A stretch of DNA of 64,000 bases, taken from the NCBI RefSeq assembly GCF_000739735.1, contig NZ_BBJF01000002.1:102247-166246 (forward strand), in the 5' to 3' direction. The notes under the pieces were generated by a model. The model was not told the origin of the DNA, ran no database searches, and was given only the letters and a program-made list of their open reading frames with translations. The stretch comes from Paraburkholderia ginsengisoli NBRC 100965 (GTDB lineage Bacteria; Pseudomonadota; Gammaproteobacteria; Burkholderiales; Burkholderiaceae). Positions 17,168-26,184 of this stretch are shown here, in pieces. The stretch's first letter is position 1. Every line of letters starts with the position of its first letter. Both the position numbers and the translations under genes were made by a program.

Positions 17168-17689
17168 ATGAGCGATTCCTCCGCACCCGCACGTCCGCTC
17201 GAACAGAACGCGTTCGACGAATGGCCCGATGCCGTGCGCGCGTTGTTCGACGGGTCGTCGCTCGCGAGCAAGGCGGGGTTCACCGCGTCGCTGCTGACGG
17301 TCGATACGAGCGGCCATATCCGCACGTCGCTGCTCGGCGTCGGCGAATTGTATGCGCCTGATTCGCGCACGCTGTGCATCGCGTTGTGGCCGCAAGCGCG
17401 AGCGACGCGCGCGATCGCGCAAAGCGGACGCGCCGCGTTGAGCTTCGTCTGCGACGCAGCGTTCTATCAGGTGCAGTTGCTGTTCACGCCGCTAGCGGGC
17501 ATCGCCGGCGACGAGAGCGGTCTGGTCTATCTGATCGGTTCGATCGATACGGCTGACGAGCAGAGCGTGCGTTATGCGCGCCTGACGAGCGGCATTACGT
17601 TCGAACTGGAGGGGGAGGGAAGTGCGGTGCTCGACCGATGGGAACGGCAGATCGAGCACCTGAAGCAGGCCGCTGCGGCCGGCCGTTAG
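17168..17689 (+). CDS. Pyridoxamine 5'-phosphate oxidase-like flavin-binding protein
   Basis: A 173-residue split-barrel protein of the PNPOx-like superfamily. The strand pattern GFTASLLTVDTSGHIRTSLLG, LCIALWPQARATRAIAQSGRAALSFV and YLIGSIDTAD follows the FMN-binding barrel. Relatives bind FMN, F420 or heme, and some act on pyridoxal precursors. The ATG at 17168 (MSDSSAPARP) is chosen. A TTG nine codons upstream with GAGG before it is an alternative. No pathway neighbours are present: an intrinsic terminator precedes it and rhlE converges from the other strand. The true substrate is unknown. Confidence 0.75.
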   Translation: MSDSSAPARPLEQNAFDEWPDAVRALFDGSSLASKAGFTASLLTVDTSGHIRTSLLGVGELYAPDSRTLCIALWPQARATRAIAQSGRAALSFVCDAAFYQVQLLFTPLAGIAGDESGLVYLIGSIDTADEQSVRYARLTSGITFELEGEGSAVLDRWERQIEHLKQAAAAGR

Positions 17690-17734
17690 TCCCTCGGCGA
17701 GGGGCTGAACGGCAAGACGGAGTGGTGTTGAAGC

Positions 17735-19276
17735 TTAGCGGCCGCGTTGACCGCTGCGCGACGGCTGGCCGCCACGCGGTGCGTCGGTGCGCGGCTTCGC
17801 GCCACCCAGCAACGCACCCGGGTTGCCGCCTTGCGGCTTGTTCGCGTTCGGCTTGCGCGGCGCATGTTGCGCGGCGCTGCCTTCATGCGCGACCGCACGC
17901 GGGCGGTCGTCGTGACGCTGACCATCGCGACGCGGCTGGCCCCCGTTGCCGGCCGGCTTTGCGCCCTGCGGCTTCGCCTGACCGTTCGCCGGACGTTGAC
18001 CCGAGCGCTGCGCCGGCTTCGCCGCTGCGGCACCATCACGCTTCGGCGCGCCTTGGCCCTGACGCGGCGAACGGCCGCCACCGCCGCCACCACCCTGGCC
18101 GCGACGCAGGATCGGTTCCGGCTTCGCGGTCGGGTCCGGTTCGAAACCGGCGATCACTTCCTGCGGCACCGGACGCTTGATCAGCTTCTCGATGTCCTTC
18201 AGGAGTTGCAGTTCGTCGACGCACACCAGCGACACCGCTTCGCCCGTCGCGCCCGCGCGGCCCGTGCGGCCGATACGGTGCACGTAGTCTTCCGGTACGT
18301 TCGGCAGATCGTAGTTGACCACGTGCGGCAGCTGATCGATATCGATACCGCGTGCGGCGATGTCCGTCGCGACGAGCACCTGCAACGTGTTGTTTTTGAA
18401 CTCAGCGAGCGCGCGCGTACGAGCCGACTGGCTCTTGTTGCCGTGAATCGCGAGTGCGCTGATGCCGTCCTTGGTCAGTTGCTCGGCAAGGCGGTTTGCG
18501 CCGTGCTTCGTGCGCGTGAATACCAGCACCTGGAACCAGTTGTGCTGCTTGATCAGATGCGTGAGCAGCTCGCGCTTCTTGTCGCGGTCGACCGGGTGAA
18601 TCTTTTGCGCGACTGTTTCCGCGGTCGTGTTGCGGCGGGCCACTTCGATCAGCGCCGGCGAATCGAGCAGGTTGTCGGCGAGCGTCTTGATCTCGTCGGA
18701 GAAGGTGGCCGAGAACAACAGGTTCTGGCGTTTCGGCGGCAGCTTCGCGAGCACGCGCTTGATGTCGTGGATGAAGCCCATGTCGAGCATCCGGTCGGCT
18801 TCGTCGAGCACGAGAATCTCGAGATGCGACAGGTCGATGGTCTTTTGCTGCATGTGATCGAGCAGACGGCCCGGTGTCGCGACGACGATGTCCACGCCGC
18901 TGCGCAGCGCGCCGATCTGCGGATTGATGCCGACGCCGCCGAACATCACGGTCGACTTCAGCTTCAGGTACTTGCCATACGCGCGCACGCTTTCTTCGAC
19001 CTGCGCCGCCAGTTCGCGCGTCGGCGTGAGGATCAGTGCGCGCACCGCGCGCTTGCCCGAGCCAGTGGCGACGGCGGGCATCGAGTTCAGACGCTGCAGG
19101 ATCGGCAGCGTGAAGCCGGCGGTCTTGCCGGTGCCCGTCTGCGCGCCGGCCAGCAGGTCGCCGCCATTGAGCACGGCGGGGATCGCTTGCGTCTGGATGG
19201 GAGTCGGTGTGGTGTAGCCGAGTTCGTGTACAGCGCGGACCAGCGGTTCGGACAAGCCGAGGGAATCAAAAGACAT
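17735..19276 (-). CDS. rhlE: DEAD-box ATP-dependent RNA helicase, RhlE type
   Basis: A 513-residue RNA helicase. Core motifs appear in order: Q motif ([10 protein letters not shown]...[11 protein letters not shown]), Walker [11 protein letters not shown] (residues 43-52), [22 protein letters not shown] in [13 protein letters not shown], then [15 protein letters not shown] and [12 protein letters not shown]. After residue about 375 comes a long low-complexity tail rich in G, Q, R, K and P with runs of glycine, typical of RhlE proteins and probably RNA-binding. The start at 19276 is the canonical MSFDSLGL. RhlE acts in ribosome assembly and RNA turnover, often in the cold. The gene converges with the PNPOx-like gene. 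Confidence 0.95.
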   Translation of the reverse strand: MSFDSLGLSEPLVRAVHELGYTTPTPIQTQAIPAVLNGGDLLAGAQTGTGKTAGFTLPILQRLNSMPAVATGSGKRAVRALILTPTRELAAQVEESVRAYGKYLKLKSTVMFGGVGINPQIGALRSGVDIVVATPGRLLDHMQQKTIDLSHLEILVLDEADRMLDMGFIHDIKRVLAKLPPKRQNLLFSATFSDEIKTLADNLLDSPALIEVARRNTTAETVAQKIHPVDRDKKRELLTHLIKQHNWFQVLVFTRTKHGANRLAEQLTKDGISALAIHGNKSQSARTRALAEFKNNTLQVLVATDIAARGIDIDQLPHVVNYDLPNVPEDYVHRIGRTGRAGATGEAVSLVCVDELQLLKDIEKLIKRPVPQEVIAGFEPDPTAKPEPILRRGQGGGGGGGRSPRQGQGAPKRDGAAAAKPAQRSGQRPANGQAKPQGAKPAGNGGQPRRDGQRHDDRPRAVAHEGSAAQHAPRKPNANKPQGGNPGALLGGAKPRTDAPRGGQPSRSGQRGR

Positions 19277-19488
19277 AAATGCTCTTTGCAATGCAGTTTC
19301 GCGAACGGCACAAATGGGCTCTGGCAGGCGTGAACGCCGCATGAACACGCCCGCATGGCGCGTTCGAGGCCAAAGCCCAGTTCCGGTCGCAGAGAAATCG
19401 GCGGCACGCTCAAACACGTGCCGAATGCTTCAACGCGCTATGCAGACACGTTGACTGGCCTTAAGTTGCATTTCGTCGCCGTGGGATG

Positions 19489-20109
19489 TCATGCGACATA
19501 GCGCGCAACACTGACGAATTGACACAGACTGCCCGCCAGTACGAACAGGTGCCAGATACCATGTCCATGCCGGATGCGCTCGTCGTTGATGAAGAAGTAG
19601 ATGCCGGCGCTGTAGATGACTCCGCCGGCCACGAGCCAGGCGGTACCCGCTGCAGGTAATGCTTGCAGCAGCGGACGGACGGCAACGAGCGCGAGCCATC
19701 CCATCAGGACATACAGCACCATCGAAACGCTGCGGGTGCGTCGCCCGAGCGTCAGTTCCTGCACGATGCCGAGGGCGGCAAGCCCCCAGCTCACGCCGAA
19801 CAACGACCAGCCCCACGGCCCGCGCAAGGTGACAAGCGTGAACGGAGTGTAGCTGCCGGCGATCAGCAGATAGATCGCCGAATGGTCGCATTTCTGCAGC
19901 ACCGCTTTGACGCGCGGATTACGCACGCTGTGGTAAAGCGTCGAGATAGCATACAGCACGAACAGCATCGCACCGTACACGGCGAAGCTGACGACCTTGT
20001 ACGCGTCCCCGGCGAGCGCGCCCATCGTGACGAGCGTCGCCAGCCCCACCACCGACAGCACGGCGCCGACGAGATGGGTAATGCTGTTGAAACGCTCACC
20101 GACTTGCAC
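19489..20109 (-). CDS. Hemolysin III family membrane protein (PAQR/TrhA type)
   Basis: A 206-residue inner-membrane protein with seven predicted TM helices. It has the family signatures ERFNSITHLVGAVLSVVG at the N-terminus, ISTLYHSVRN, KCDHSAIYLLIAGSYTPF in the middle and GHGIWHLFVLAGSLCQF at the end. The conserved His (STLYHS, KCDHS, GHGIWH), Ser and Asp residues form the PAQR metal site. Despite the name, bacterial members are linked to membrane-lipid homeostasis rather than cytolysis. It is a separate gene between rhlE and the cytochrome pair. Confidence 0.9.
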   Translation of the reverse strand: MQVGERFNSITHLVGAVLSVVGLATLVTMGALAGDAYKVVSFAVYGAMLFVLYAISTLYHSVRNPRVKAVLQKCDHSAIYLLIAGSYTPFTLVTLRGPWGWSLFGVSWGLAALGIVQELTLGRRTRSVSMVLYVLMGWLALVAVRPLLQALPAAGTAWLVAGGVIYSAGIYFFINDERIRHGHGIWHLFVLAGSLCQFVSVARYVA

Positions 20110-20160
20110 GGCTCTTTCCTCCTGCCCGGTTCATAAGGGCAAATACCCACATGATACCGG

Positions 20161-20207
20161 TCCTACAAAAACGAAGGGCGCGGCCGCGAATTTCGCAGGC
20201 CGCGCCC
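20161..20207 (-). terminator. Intrinsic terminator after the cytochrome c pair
   Basis: GGGCGCGGCC (20176-20185) pairs with GGCCGCGCCC (20198-20207). On the minus strand the stem is followed by TTCGTTTTTGTAGG. It lies about 20 nt past the triheme cytochrome stop. Confidence 0.8.
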
Positions 20208-20226
20208 CAGGTGCAACGAACGCTGC

Positions 20227-21525
20227 TTAGTCGAGCGGCGCCGAACGCAGATCGGCCACTTGCTGCGGCGACACCGGCGTACCGTGGTTGCCCCACGACA
20301 TACGAATGTACGTCACCACTGCCGCGACTTCCGTGTTCGACAGCGACTGTGCGAACGGCGGCATGCCATACGGATGCGGGTTAGCTTCCGTGCTCGGCGG
20401 ATAACCGCCGTTCAGCACCATACGGATCGGGTTGACCGCCGAGGGCATCTGAATCGACTGGTTGTTCGCGAGCGGCGGGAAAGCCGGCGGCTGGCCAAGG
20501 CCATTTTCCGCGTGGCACTTCGCGCAGTTGTCAGCGTAGATCTTCGCGCCTTGCTTCAACAGTTCGCCGCCGAACTTTTCCGACGTTTCGAGCTGCAGCG
20601 GCTCCGGCGCCTCGCTCTTCTGCGGAATCGTCTTCAGGTACGTGGCCATCGCGTTGATGTCCGCGTCGGACATGTATTGCAGGCTGTTGTGAACCACTTC
20701 AGCCATCGGACCAAACACCGCGCCGCGATTCGACACGCCGGTCTTCAGCAGATCGGCGATGTCCTTCAGGTCCCAGTCGCCGAGACCGGCTTCGCGGTTC
20801 GACGTCAGCGACGGCGCATACCAGTTCTGCAGCGGAATCAGGCCGCCGGCAAAAGCCGCCGAATTGACCGGGCCGCCCATCGCGTTGATCGATGTGTGGC
20901 ACATGCCGCAATGGCCGAGGCCTTCGATCAGGTACGCGCCGCGGTTCCATTCGACCGACTTGGTCGGATCCGGCTTGAACTCGCCTTCACGGAAGAACAG
21001 CGTGCGCCAGCCGATCAGCATGTTGCGCTGGTTAAACGGGAATTTGAGCTCGTGCGGGCGGCTCGGCACGTTGACCGGCGGGACCGAGCGCAGAAACGCG
21101 TAGATCGCGTCCGAGTCGGCGCGCGTGACCTTCGTGTAGCTCGTGAACGGGAAGCCCGGATACAACAGGCTGCCGTCTTTCGAGCGGCCGGTGTGCATCG
21201 CGCGATAGAAGTCGTCCTGGGTCCACTTGCCGATGCCGTACTGGTCGTCGGGTGTGATGTTTGGCGTGAACATTGTGCCGAACGGCGTGGCCATCGGCAG
21301 GCCGCCGGCGAACTGCTTGCCGCCGCGCACCGTGTGGCAGGCGATACAGTCGCCGGCGCGGGCAAGGTACTCGCCCTTCTTGATCAGTTCGGCCTGATCG
21401 GCGGGCGTGGCCGCCATCGCCGAGCCGTTATGCAGGTTGTCGCCGCCCGACCACAGGACGGGAACGAGAGCGGCAGCCGCAACCACGACGACTGCCGAGA
21501 GGGCGAACAAGGACTTGCGTTTCAT
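20227..21525 (-). CDS. Triheme c-type cytochrome (alcohol/aldehyde dehydrogenase cytochrome-subunit type)
   Basis: A 432-residue exported electron carrier. An N-terminal hydrophobic segment, residues 5-27, is a signal peptide or anchor. Three heme-attachment motifs follow: CIACH (60-64), CGMCH (206-210) and CAKCH (334-338), each in its own cytochrome c domain with a later Met as sixth ligand (for example PMAT, GPMAEV and YGMPPF). This is the layout of the cytochrome subunit of membrane-bound alcohol, gluconate or sorbitol dehydrogenases. No dehydrogenase subunit is adjacent, so the electron donor is not evident. It lies 21 bp after the diheme cytochrome on the same strand and is clearly in an operon with it. 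Confidence 0.92.
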   Translation of the reverse strand: MKRKSLFALSAVVVVAAAALVPVLWSGGDNLHNGSAMAATPADQAELIKKGEYLARAGDCIACHTVRGGKQFAGGLPMATPFGTMFTPNITPDDQYGIGKWTQDDFYRAMHTGRSKDGSLLYPGFPFTSYTKVTRADSDAIYAFLRSVPPVNVPSRPHELKFPFNQRNMLIGWRTLFFREGEFKPDPTKSVEWNRGAYLIEGLGHCGMCHTSINAMGGPVNSAAFAGGLIPLQNWYAPSLTSNREAGLGDWDLKDIADLLKTGVSNRGAVFGPMAEVVHNSLQYMSDADINAMATYLKTIPQKSEAPEPLQLETSEKFGGELLKQGAKIYADNCAKCHAENGLGQPPAFPPLANNQSIQMPSAVNPIRMVLNGGYPPSTEANPHPYGMPPFAQSLSNTEVAAVVTYIRMSWGNHGTPVSPQQVADLRSAPLD

Positions 21526-21546
21526 TTGAGTGTCTCTCCCGGTGCC

Positions 21547-22278
21547 TTATTGCGGTTCGCTGCCGCAGGCAAGCGGAGTCTTCAACGAGCGGGCCGGAGC
21601 CGGCACGGGGTTTTGTGGGGCCTGCTGCGTGGAAAGCCATGCTGCAACGGCGTTCACGTCTTCGTCGGTCAGGCGCGTGGCGATGGTGTGCATGCAATCA
21701 GGTGCGATGGCATGACGCGTACCCGAGCGCCATGCGCCGAGCTGCGCGCTGATGTAATCGGAGTGCAGACCGACCAGACCCGGGATAGCCGGCTCCATAC
21801 CGGTCAAGGCCTTGCCGTGGCAAGCCGCGCAAGCCGGAATCTGCTTGCCCGCGTCGCCGTTCAGCACGATCTGCTGGCCGCGCGCGAGCGTGGCCGACGA
21901 CACCGTCGGCTTGGCCGGCGGCGGATACGGCGGACGCTGTTGCGAGAAGTACGTCGCGATCTTATGAAGGTAGTCGTCCGAAAGATACGTGACGAGATAG
22001 TTCATGGGCGGGTACTTGCGGCGCCCTTCGCGGAAGTTCTGCAACTGGTTGAAAAGATAGTCGGCCGGCTTGCCCGCGAGGCGTGGGAAGTAGTCGTTGT
22101 CCGTACCTTGCCCGTGAGTACCGTGGCAGGCCGTGCACCCTTGCACGCGCGCTTCCATCGTGTCGGGGGCCTTCGGTTGAGTCTGCGCTTTCGCAGCGCT
22201 ATAGACACCCGCGGAGCCGATCAGGAGAAGGGCGAGCAGCGGGCGGAAAAGGCGTCTTGAAGACACGCGTAACTCCAT
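21547..22278 (-). CDS. Diheme c-type cytochrome (cytochrome c4-like)
   Basis: A 243-residue periplasmic protein. An N-terminal signal peptide (basic RVSSRRLFRP, hydrophobic LLALLLIGSAGV, cleavage near AKA-QT) is followed by two cytochrome c domains with CTACH (48-52) and CAACH (150-154). Such tandem diheme proteins (cytochrome c4 or c553 type) ferry electrons between quinol or dehydrogenase complexes and terminal oxidases. The ATG at 22276-22278 gives a proper signal peptide; an in-frame upstream extension would not. It is the first gene of a two-gene operon with the triheme cytochrome. Confidence 0.92.
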   Translation of the reverse strand: MELRVSSRRLFRPLLALLLIGSAGVYSAAKAQTQPKAPDTMEARVQGCTACHGTHGQGTDNDYFPRLAGKPADYLFNQLQNFREGRRKYPPMNYLVTYLSDDYLHKIATYFSQQRPPYPPPAKPTVSSATLARGQQIVLNGDAGKQIPACAACHGKALTGMEPAIPGLVGLHSDYISAQLGAWRSGTRHAIAPDCMHTIATRLTDEDVNAVAAWLSTQQAPQNPVPAPARSLKTPLACGSEPQ

Positions 22279-22645
22279 CAAAATCGGGGACCTGACCGAA
22301 CTTCGAGCGGCTCGGTGTGAAGGGCAGCCGGCGCTGCGGCGACGCAGCATTCTAACATCGAAGGGTGATAGTGACTATTTGCCACATTAGAGAAGGTTCC
22401 GGGTGTCACCGCTACGCGACAGTTTGACGCGGATGCCGTTTCAGGTGGGGCTTTTTGTTATCCCGATCTGGTTGCGCGCTCAACGCATTCCCGCGATGCA
22501 TGGCGTGTCGTTCAACAAAGCAGGTTGAACCGATGTCCGCGCGAACCATCGAAGCGTACACTTCCGGGCTCGCTGGCTGCTGTCCGAGCCAGACGCGCCC
22601 GGTTCGACACCCATCGTTTTCCTGTTCATCAGCTATCGGCCTTAC
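22279..22645. other. Divergent region between cytochrome operon and copCD
   Basis: It must hold both promoters. A moderately A/T-rich patch (22340-22400) lies nearer the cytochrome side. A 64-codon reading frame overlaps the copC start but has no recognisable features. Confidence 0.4.
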
Positions 22646-23023
22646 ATGAAGCTATTCGATTTTTCCCGTCCGGCGCTGCGTGCGTTGATGCTCGGCGCCG
22701 CGGCGCTGGTTGTGACATCCACCGCTTTTGCGCATGCGCATCTCGCGTCGAGCGAGCCGGCCGCCAACGCCGAAGCCGTCGCGCCCACCACCGTGACGAT
22801 TCATTTCACCGAGCCGCTCGAGCCGGCCTTCAGCAAGATCACGCTCGCCGACGCGAGCGGCCAGGCGGCCGCGCCGGCTGCCTCGGAAGTCGACAGGCTG
22901 GACGCCAGGGTGATGCGCCTGCCGCTGCCGCAGTTGAGCGCGGGCCGCTATGCGGTGCACTGGATCGCGGTTGCCACGGATGGCCACCGTACTCAGGGCG
23001 ACTTTGCGTTCAACGTCAAATGA
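22646..23023 (+). CDS. copC: CopC-type periplasmic copper-binding protein
   Basis: A 125-residue exported protein. The signal peptide runs to AFA at residue 29, which exposes His30 as the mature N-terminus (HAHLASSEPA). That N-terminal His is the Cu(II) ligand in CopC proteins, with the C-terminal DGHRTQGDFAF supplying Asp and His ligands. The beta-sandwich segments VTIHFTEPLEPAFSKITL and YAVHWIAVA are typical. The Met-rich Cu(I) site of some CopC proteins is absent, so it probably binds only Cu(II). It overlaps copD by ATGA. The pair is expected to bring copper to or across the inner membrane. Confidence 0.93.
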   Translation: MKLFDFSRPALRALMLGAAALVVTSTAFAHAHLASSEPAANAEAVAPTTVTIHFTEPLEPAFSKITLADASGQAAAPAASEVDRLDARVMRLPLPQLSAGRYAVHWIAVATDGHRTQGDFAFNVK

Positions 23024-23949
23024 GCGTCGACGGATTGTGGATCGGGCAGGTCACAATGGCCGCGCTCATGAACGTCGCGTTTGCGTTTGCCGTCGGTTCG
23101 GCGCTGCTCGGCGCGTGGCTCGCGAACGACGCCCAGCAGAAAATCTCGCCCGCGCGACCGGCCTGGCTGCGCGCGCAACGATCGTTGCTGACCGCCACCG
23201 TCGTGCTGGTGCTCGCGGACCTCGGCTGGCTGCTGTATCAGGCGGCGTCGATGGGCGGCGTCGCGTTGCCGGCCGCGTTCGGCGTGGTGCCGACCGTGCT
23301 GACGCAAACGCATGTCGGCTACGGCTGGAGCGTGGCGTTTGCCGGCGCGCTGGTGCTGCTCGGCACGGCGATGACCAGTCACACGGGCATGCTGCGCAAT
23401 GCGCTGCTGTGGCTCGCGGTGATCGCGGTCGCCGCTGGCAAGGCGTCGCTGGGGCATGCGGCCGATGCCGGCGTGGCCTCGACCGCGATCGGCATGCAAA
23501 CGCTGCACGTGCTCGTCACGAGCGTCTGGGGCGGGCTGGCGATGGCGGCAGGGCTCGCGGTCCTGCCGGCGCTCGGCACGTCGACCGCGCGCGGGATGCT
23601 GATTCGTACCGCGGCCCAGGTGTCGAATGTGTCGGTGGTGGCGGTGGGGCTGGTGCTGCTGTCCGGCATCTTCAACGCCGTGCGCGGGTCGGGCGGCTCG
23701 CTTCAGGCGATTCAGTTCAGCACGTGGGGTCATGTGTTGACGCTGAAACTCGTGCTGGTCGCGATGGCGCTCGTGCTCGGCGGACTCAACCGCTTCCTCG
23801 CGTTGCCGCGCCTGCGCCGCACGGCATCGACCATGGATGCGCATACGTTCGTCAACGTGCTGTATCTGGAAGCGCTGGCGATGATCGGGGCGTTTGTCGC
23901 GGCGGCCGTGCTGTCGCATAGCGTGCCGGGATTTGCGGCTTTCGGTTGA
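23020..23949 (+). CDS. copD: CopD-type copper uptake membrane protein
   Basis: A 309-residue inner-membrane protein with about eight TM helices matching the CopD family. Conserved His residues lie in LTQTHVGYGW, AGKASLGHAAD and MQTLHVLVTSVWGG, followed by STWGHVLTLKLVLVAMAL near the C-terminus. The start ATG at 23020 overlaps the copC TGA (ATGA), which indicates translational coupling. CopD with CopC mediates copper import in Pseudomonas and Bacillus relatives. No cop regulator or CopAB is nearby. Confidence 0.92.
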   Translation: MSVDGLWIGQVTMAALMNVAFAFAVGSALLGAWLANDAQQKISPARPAWLRAQRSLLTATVVLVLADLGWLLYQAASMGGVALPAAFGVVPTVLTQTHVGYGWSVAFAGALVLLGTAMTSHTGMLRNALLWLAVIAVAAGKASLGHAADAGVASTAIGMQTLHVLVTSVWGGLAMAAGLAVLPALGTSTARGMLIRTAAQVSNVSVVAVGLVLLSGIFNAVRGSGGSLQAIQFSTWGHVLTLKLVLVAMALVLGGLNRFLALPRLRRTASTMDAHTFVNVLYLEALAMIGAFVAAAVLSHSVPGFAAFG

Positions 23950-23957
23950 GCGCGCAT

Positions 23958-23990
23958 AAAAAAGCGCCGCACGGCAAGAGCGTGCGGCGC
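23958..23990 (-). terminator. Intrinsic terminator for the DUF2158/membrane gene pair
   Basis: GCGCCGCACG (23964-23973) pairs with CGTGCGGCGC (23981-23990). Read on the minus strand the stem is followed by six Ts (23963-23958). It lies just past copD, whose plus-strand side lacks a T-run. Confidence 0.85.
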
Positions 23991-24037
23991 AATACACACG
24001 GACGCCTGGCGGTGGCCAGCAAATCCGTTACTGCTCT

Positions 24038-24262
24038 TCAGGCGGCGAGCACATCGCGGCTCGCCCGTTCCAGCGTTTCCTCCGGAAACATTTCCTGCTG
24101 CAATTCGCCGGCGTCGCTAAACCATTGGCAGATCAGCCAGTTGCCCGGCGCGAACAGCACCGGCCCGCTCCAGGTTGCGGTCATCGGGCGTCCGCCGGAT
24201 CTGAGTTTCAGCACTTCGCCCGCGCGATACGCCGGTTTCGCGCGTCTCTTCGTCAGTCGCAT
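24038..24262 (-). CDS. DUF2158 (YodC-like) small protein
   Basis: A 74-residue soluble protein. The core, AGEVLKLRSGGRPMTATWSGP followed by WLICQWFSDAGELQQEMFPEETL, matches the YodC/DUF2158 pattern of GDxVxLKSGGPxMTV, then a WF pair and a hydrophobic end. It is probably an SH3-like small beta-barrel. The function of the family is unknown. The upstream gene on the same strand ends 27 bp before it, so the two are likely cotranscribed, and a strong terminator follows. Confidence 0.8.
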   Translation of the reverse strand: MRLTKRRAKPAYRAGEVLKLRSGGRPMTATWSGPVLFAPGNWLICQWFSDAGELQQEMFPEETLERASRDVLAA

Positions 24263-24289
24263 GGTGAGCTATTCGCGGGATCGAGCCGC

Positions 24290-24592
24290 TTACTCGAAGC
24301 CGAGCCGATGGCCGAGGATCGGCGCGCAGAAGAGCGCGATCGCGCAGCCCGCGGCCTTGCCTTCGAGTTCGGCACCGGCGGCGCGCGCGCCGTACATATG
24401 CGTCAGCAGGTCGAAGAGTTGCGGCAGACAATAGATGACCGCGGCGGCAACGAAGCATCTCTCGACGACCGAGATGCGCCAGCCGCGTTCGAACGCCAGC
24501 ATCGCGCCGAGGATGCGTAGCACGCCGAACGCGACCAGTGCGCCGACGGCCGCCTGTTCGCGGATCAGATAGTCAGGAAGGAATTCGCCCAT
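24290..24592 (-). CDS. Small membrane protein of unknown function
   Basis: A 100-residue protein with three likely TM helices (AAVGALVAFGVLRILGAMLAF, CFVAAAVIYCLPQLFDLL and AAGCAIALFCAPILGHRL) and the MYGARAAGAELEGK loop. The start at 24592 (MGEFLPDYLI) has GGGGA just upstream. An in-frame extension upstream adds 18 non-conserved residues and is rejected. No family is recognised. It precedes the DUF2158 gene in an apparent operon. Confidence 0.65.
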   Translation of the reverse strand: MGEFLPDYLIREQAAVGALVAFGVLRILGAMLAFERGWRISVVERCFVAAAVIYCLPQLFDLLTHMYGARAAGAELEGKAAGCAIALFCAPILGHRLGFE

Positions 24593-25022
24593 GATGTTCC
24601 CCGATGCACCTGTTGTTTGCGTGCATTTCAGCAAGGAGCGGGCCAATGCGTATGTCTGATGCCGAACAAACGGCGTGAAAGCCTTTCTGGGTAAGGCTTT
24701 GCGTAAAACGAGGCGAGGTGGGCAGGTGGCCGTGAAACGCGTGTTTCGGCGTGTGCGGTCCAGGATGTTACGTTACTGCGACGGCCTGCGCGTCACGTCG
24801 CCGTAACACGCAGGCGGGTGGGCGTAGCGGGCTTCAGCGGTCCGCGTTGATGCGGCTGTATGAGAGCACGGTGAACTCGGCGCAGGTCATGTCCGGAGCG
24901 GTCATGAACACCGGCACGAGCCTGAAGCAATGCTTCCCGCTCATTCCCGCCCGCTCAGCCCGACACACCGGGTCGCCGCCTTAATCGACCATGCCGCCCG
25001 CAGACGGCATGGTCTCAAGCGA
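24593..25022. other. Gene-free stretch downstream of dgoD
   Basis: This stretch must hold the promoter of the small membrane protein gene (near 24600-24750, locally A/T-richer). The dgoD-side hairpin lies at 24987-25014. Short open frames here have no support. Confidence 0.4.
24987..25014 (-). terminator. Probable terminator after dgoD
   Basis: GACCATGCCG and CGGCATGGTC form a perfect 10-bp stem with an 8-nt loop, starting 9 nt past the dgoD stop. The minus-strand tail GATTAAG is only weakly T-rich. Confidence 0.45.
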
Positions 25023-26171
25023 TCACCATTCGGCGACGCTGCCATCCTCATGACGCCACACCGGATTGCGCCAGCGATGTCCGACCTTGGCCATCTCGCG
25101 CACCTTCTTCTCGTTGACCTCGATGCCGAGGCCCGGACCTTGTGGAATCGACACGAAGCCGTCTTCGTACTTGAAGACTTCCGGGTTCTTGATGTAGTCG
25201 AGCAGGTCGTTGCCCTGGTTGTAGTGAATCCCGAGGCTCTGTTCCTGGATGAACGCGTTGTAGCTCACCGCATCGATCTGCAGGCAGGTGGCCAGCGCGA
25301 TCGGGCCGAGCGGGCAATGCAGCGCGAGCGCGACGTCATACGCTTCGGCCATCGACGCGATCTTGCGGCACTCGGTGATCCCGCCCGCGTGCGACGCGTC
25401 CGGCTGGATGATGTCGACGTAGCCGCCCGCCAGGATGTGCTTGAAGTCCCAGCGCGAGTACAGACGCTCGCCGAGCGCGATCGGCGTGTTGGTCTGGTTG
25501 ACGATGTCGCGCAGCGCTTCGGCGTTCTCCGATAGCACAGGCTCCTCGATGAAGAGCAGCTTGTACGGGTCGAGTTCTTTGGCCAGCACCTTCGCCATCG
25601 GCTTGTGCACGCGGCCGTGGAAGTCCACGCCGATGCCGATGTTCGGCCCGACCGCCTCGCGCACCGCCGCGACGTTGTTGATCACGCCTTGCACCTTGTC
25701 GAAGGTGTCGATGATCTGCAACTCTTCCGAGCCGTTCATCTTCACGGCCTTGAAGCCGCGTTCGACCACCGCGCGCGCGTTGTTCGCGACGTCGCTCGGA
25801 CGGTCGCCGCCGATCCACGAGTACACCTTGATCTTGTCGCGCACCTGGCCACCGAGCAGCGCGTGAATGGGCACGCCATGATGCTTGCCCTTGATGTCCC
25901 ACAACGCCTGGTCGACGCCGGCGATCGCGCTCATCGTGATCGGGCCGCCGCGGTAGAAGCCCGCGCGGTACATCACTTGCCAGTGGTCTTCGATCAGCAG
26001 CGGGTCTTTGCCGATCAGGTAGTCCGAGAGTTCTTCGACGGCCGCCGCGACCGTGTGCGCGCGGCCTTCGACCACCGGCTCGCCCCAACCGACGATGCCT
26101 TCGTCGGTTTCGATCTTCAGGAAGCACCAGCGCGGCGGAACGATGAAGGTTTCGAGCTTGGTGATTTTCAT
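25023..26171 (-). CDS. dgoD: D-galactonate dehydratase
   Basis: An enolase-superfamily enzyme (mandelate-racemase subgroup) that dehydrates D-galactonate to 2-keto-3-deoxygalactonate in the De Ley-Doudoroff pathway. At 382 residues the length fits E. coli DgoD. Key residues are all present at the E. coli numbers: Mg ligands D183 (GVDFHGR), E209 (FIEEP) and E235 (LGERL), and catalytic H185 and H285 (LHCPLGP). It is divergent from a FadR-type GntR regulator. Other dgo genes (kinase, aldolase, transporter) are not adjacent. Its ribosome site AGGAGAC is immediately preceded by three short hairpin repeats, which is unusual. Confidence 0.96.
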   Translation of the reverse strand: MKITKLETFIVPPRWCFLKIETDEGIVGWGEPVVEGRAHTVAAAVEELSDYLIGKDPLLIEDHWQVMYRAGFYRGGPITMSAIAGVDQALWDIKGKHHGVPIHALLGGQVRDKIKVYSWIGGDRPSDVANNARAVVERGFKAVKMNGSEELQIIDTFDKVQGVINNVAAVREAVGPNIGIGVDFHGRVHKPMAKVLAKELDPYKLLFIEEPVLSENAEALRDIVNQTNTPIALGERLYSRWDFKHILAGGYVDIIQPDASHAGGITECRKIASMAEAYDVALALHCPLGPIALATCLQIDAVSYNAFIQEQSLGIHYNQGNDLLDYIKNPEVFKYEDGFVSIPQGPGLGIEVNEKKVREMAKVGHRWRNPVWRHEDGSVAEW

Positions 26172-26184
26172 GATGTGCGTCTCC

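Noticed and set aside
20260..22260. 666-codon plus-strand frame opposite the cytochrome genes
   Set aside because: Arg/Ala/Val/His-rich antisense shadow of two clear heme proteins with five CxxCH motifs.
22455..22649. 64-codon frame overlapping the copC start (ATGA-like)
   Set aside because: The overlap mimics coupling, but the sequence has no recognisable features and the product looks random.
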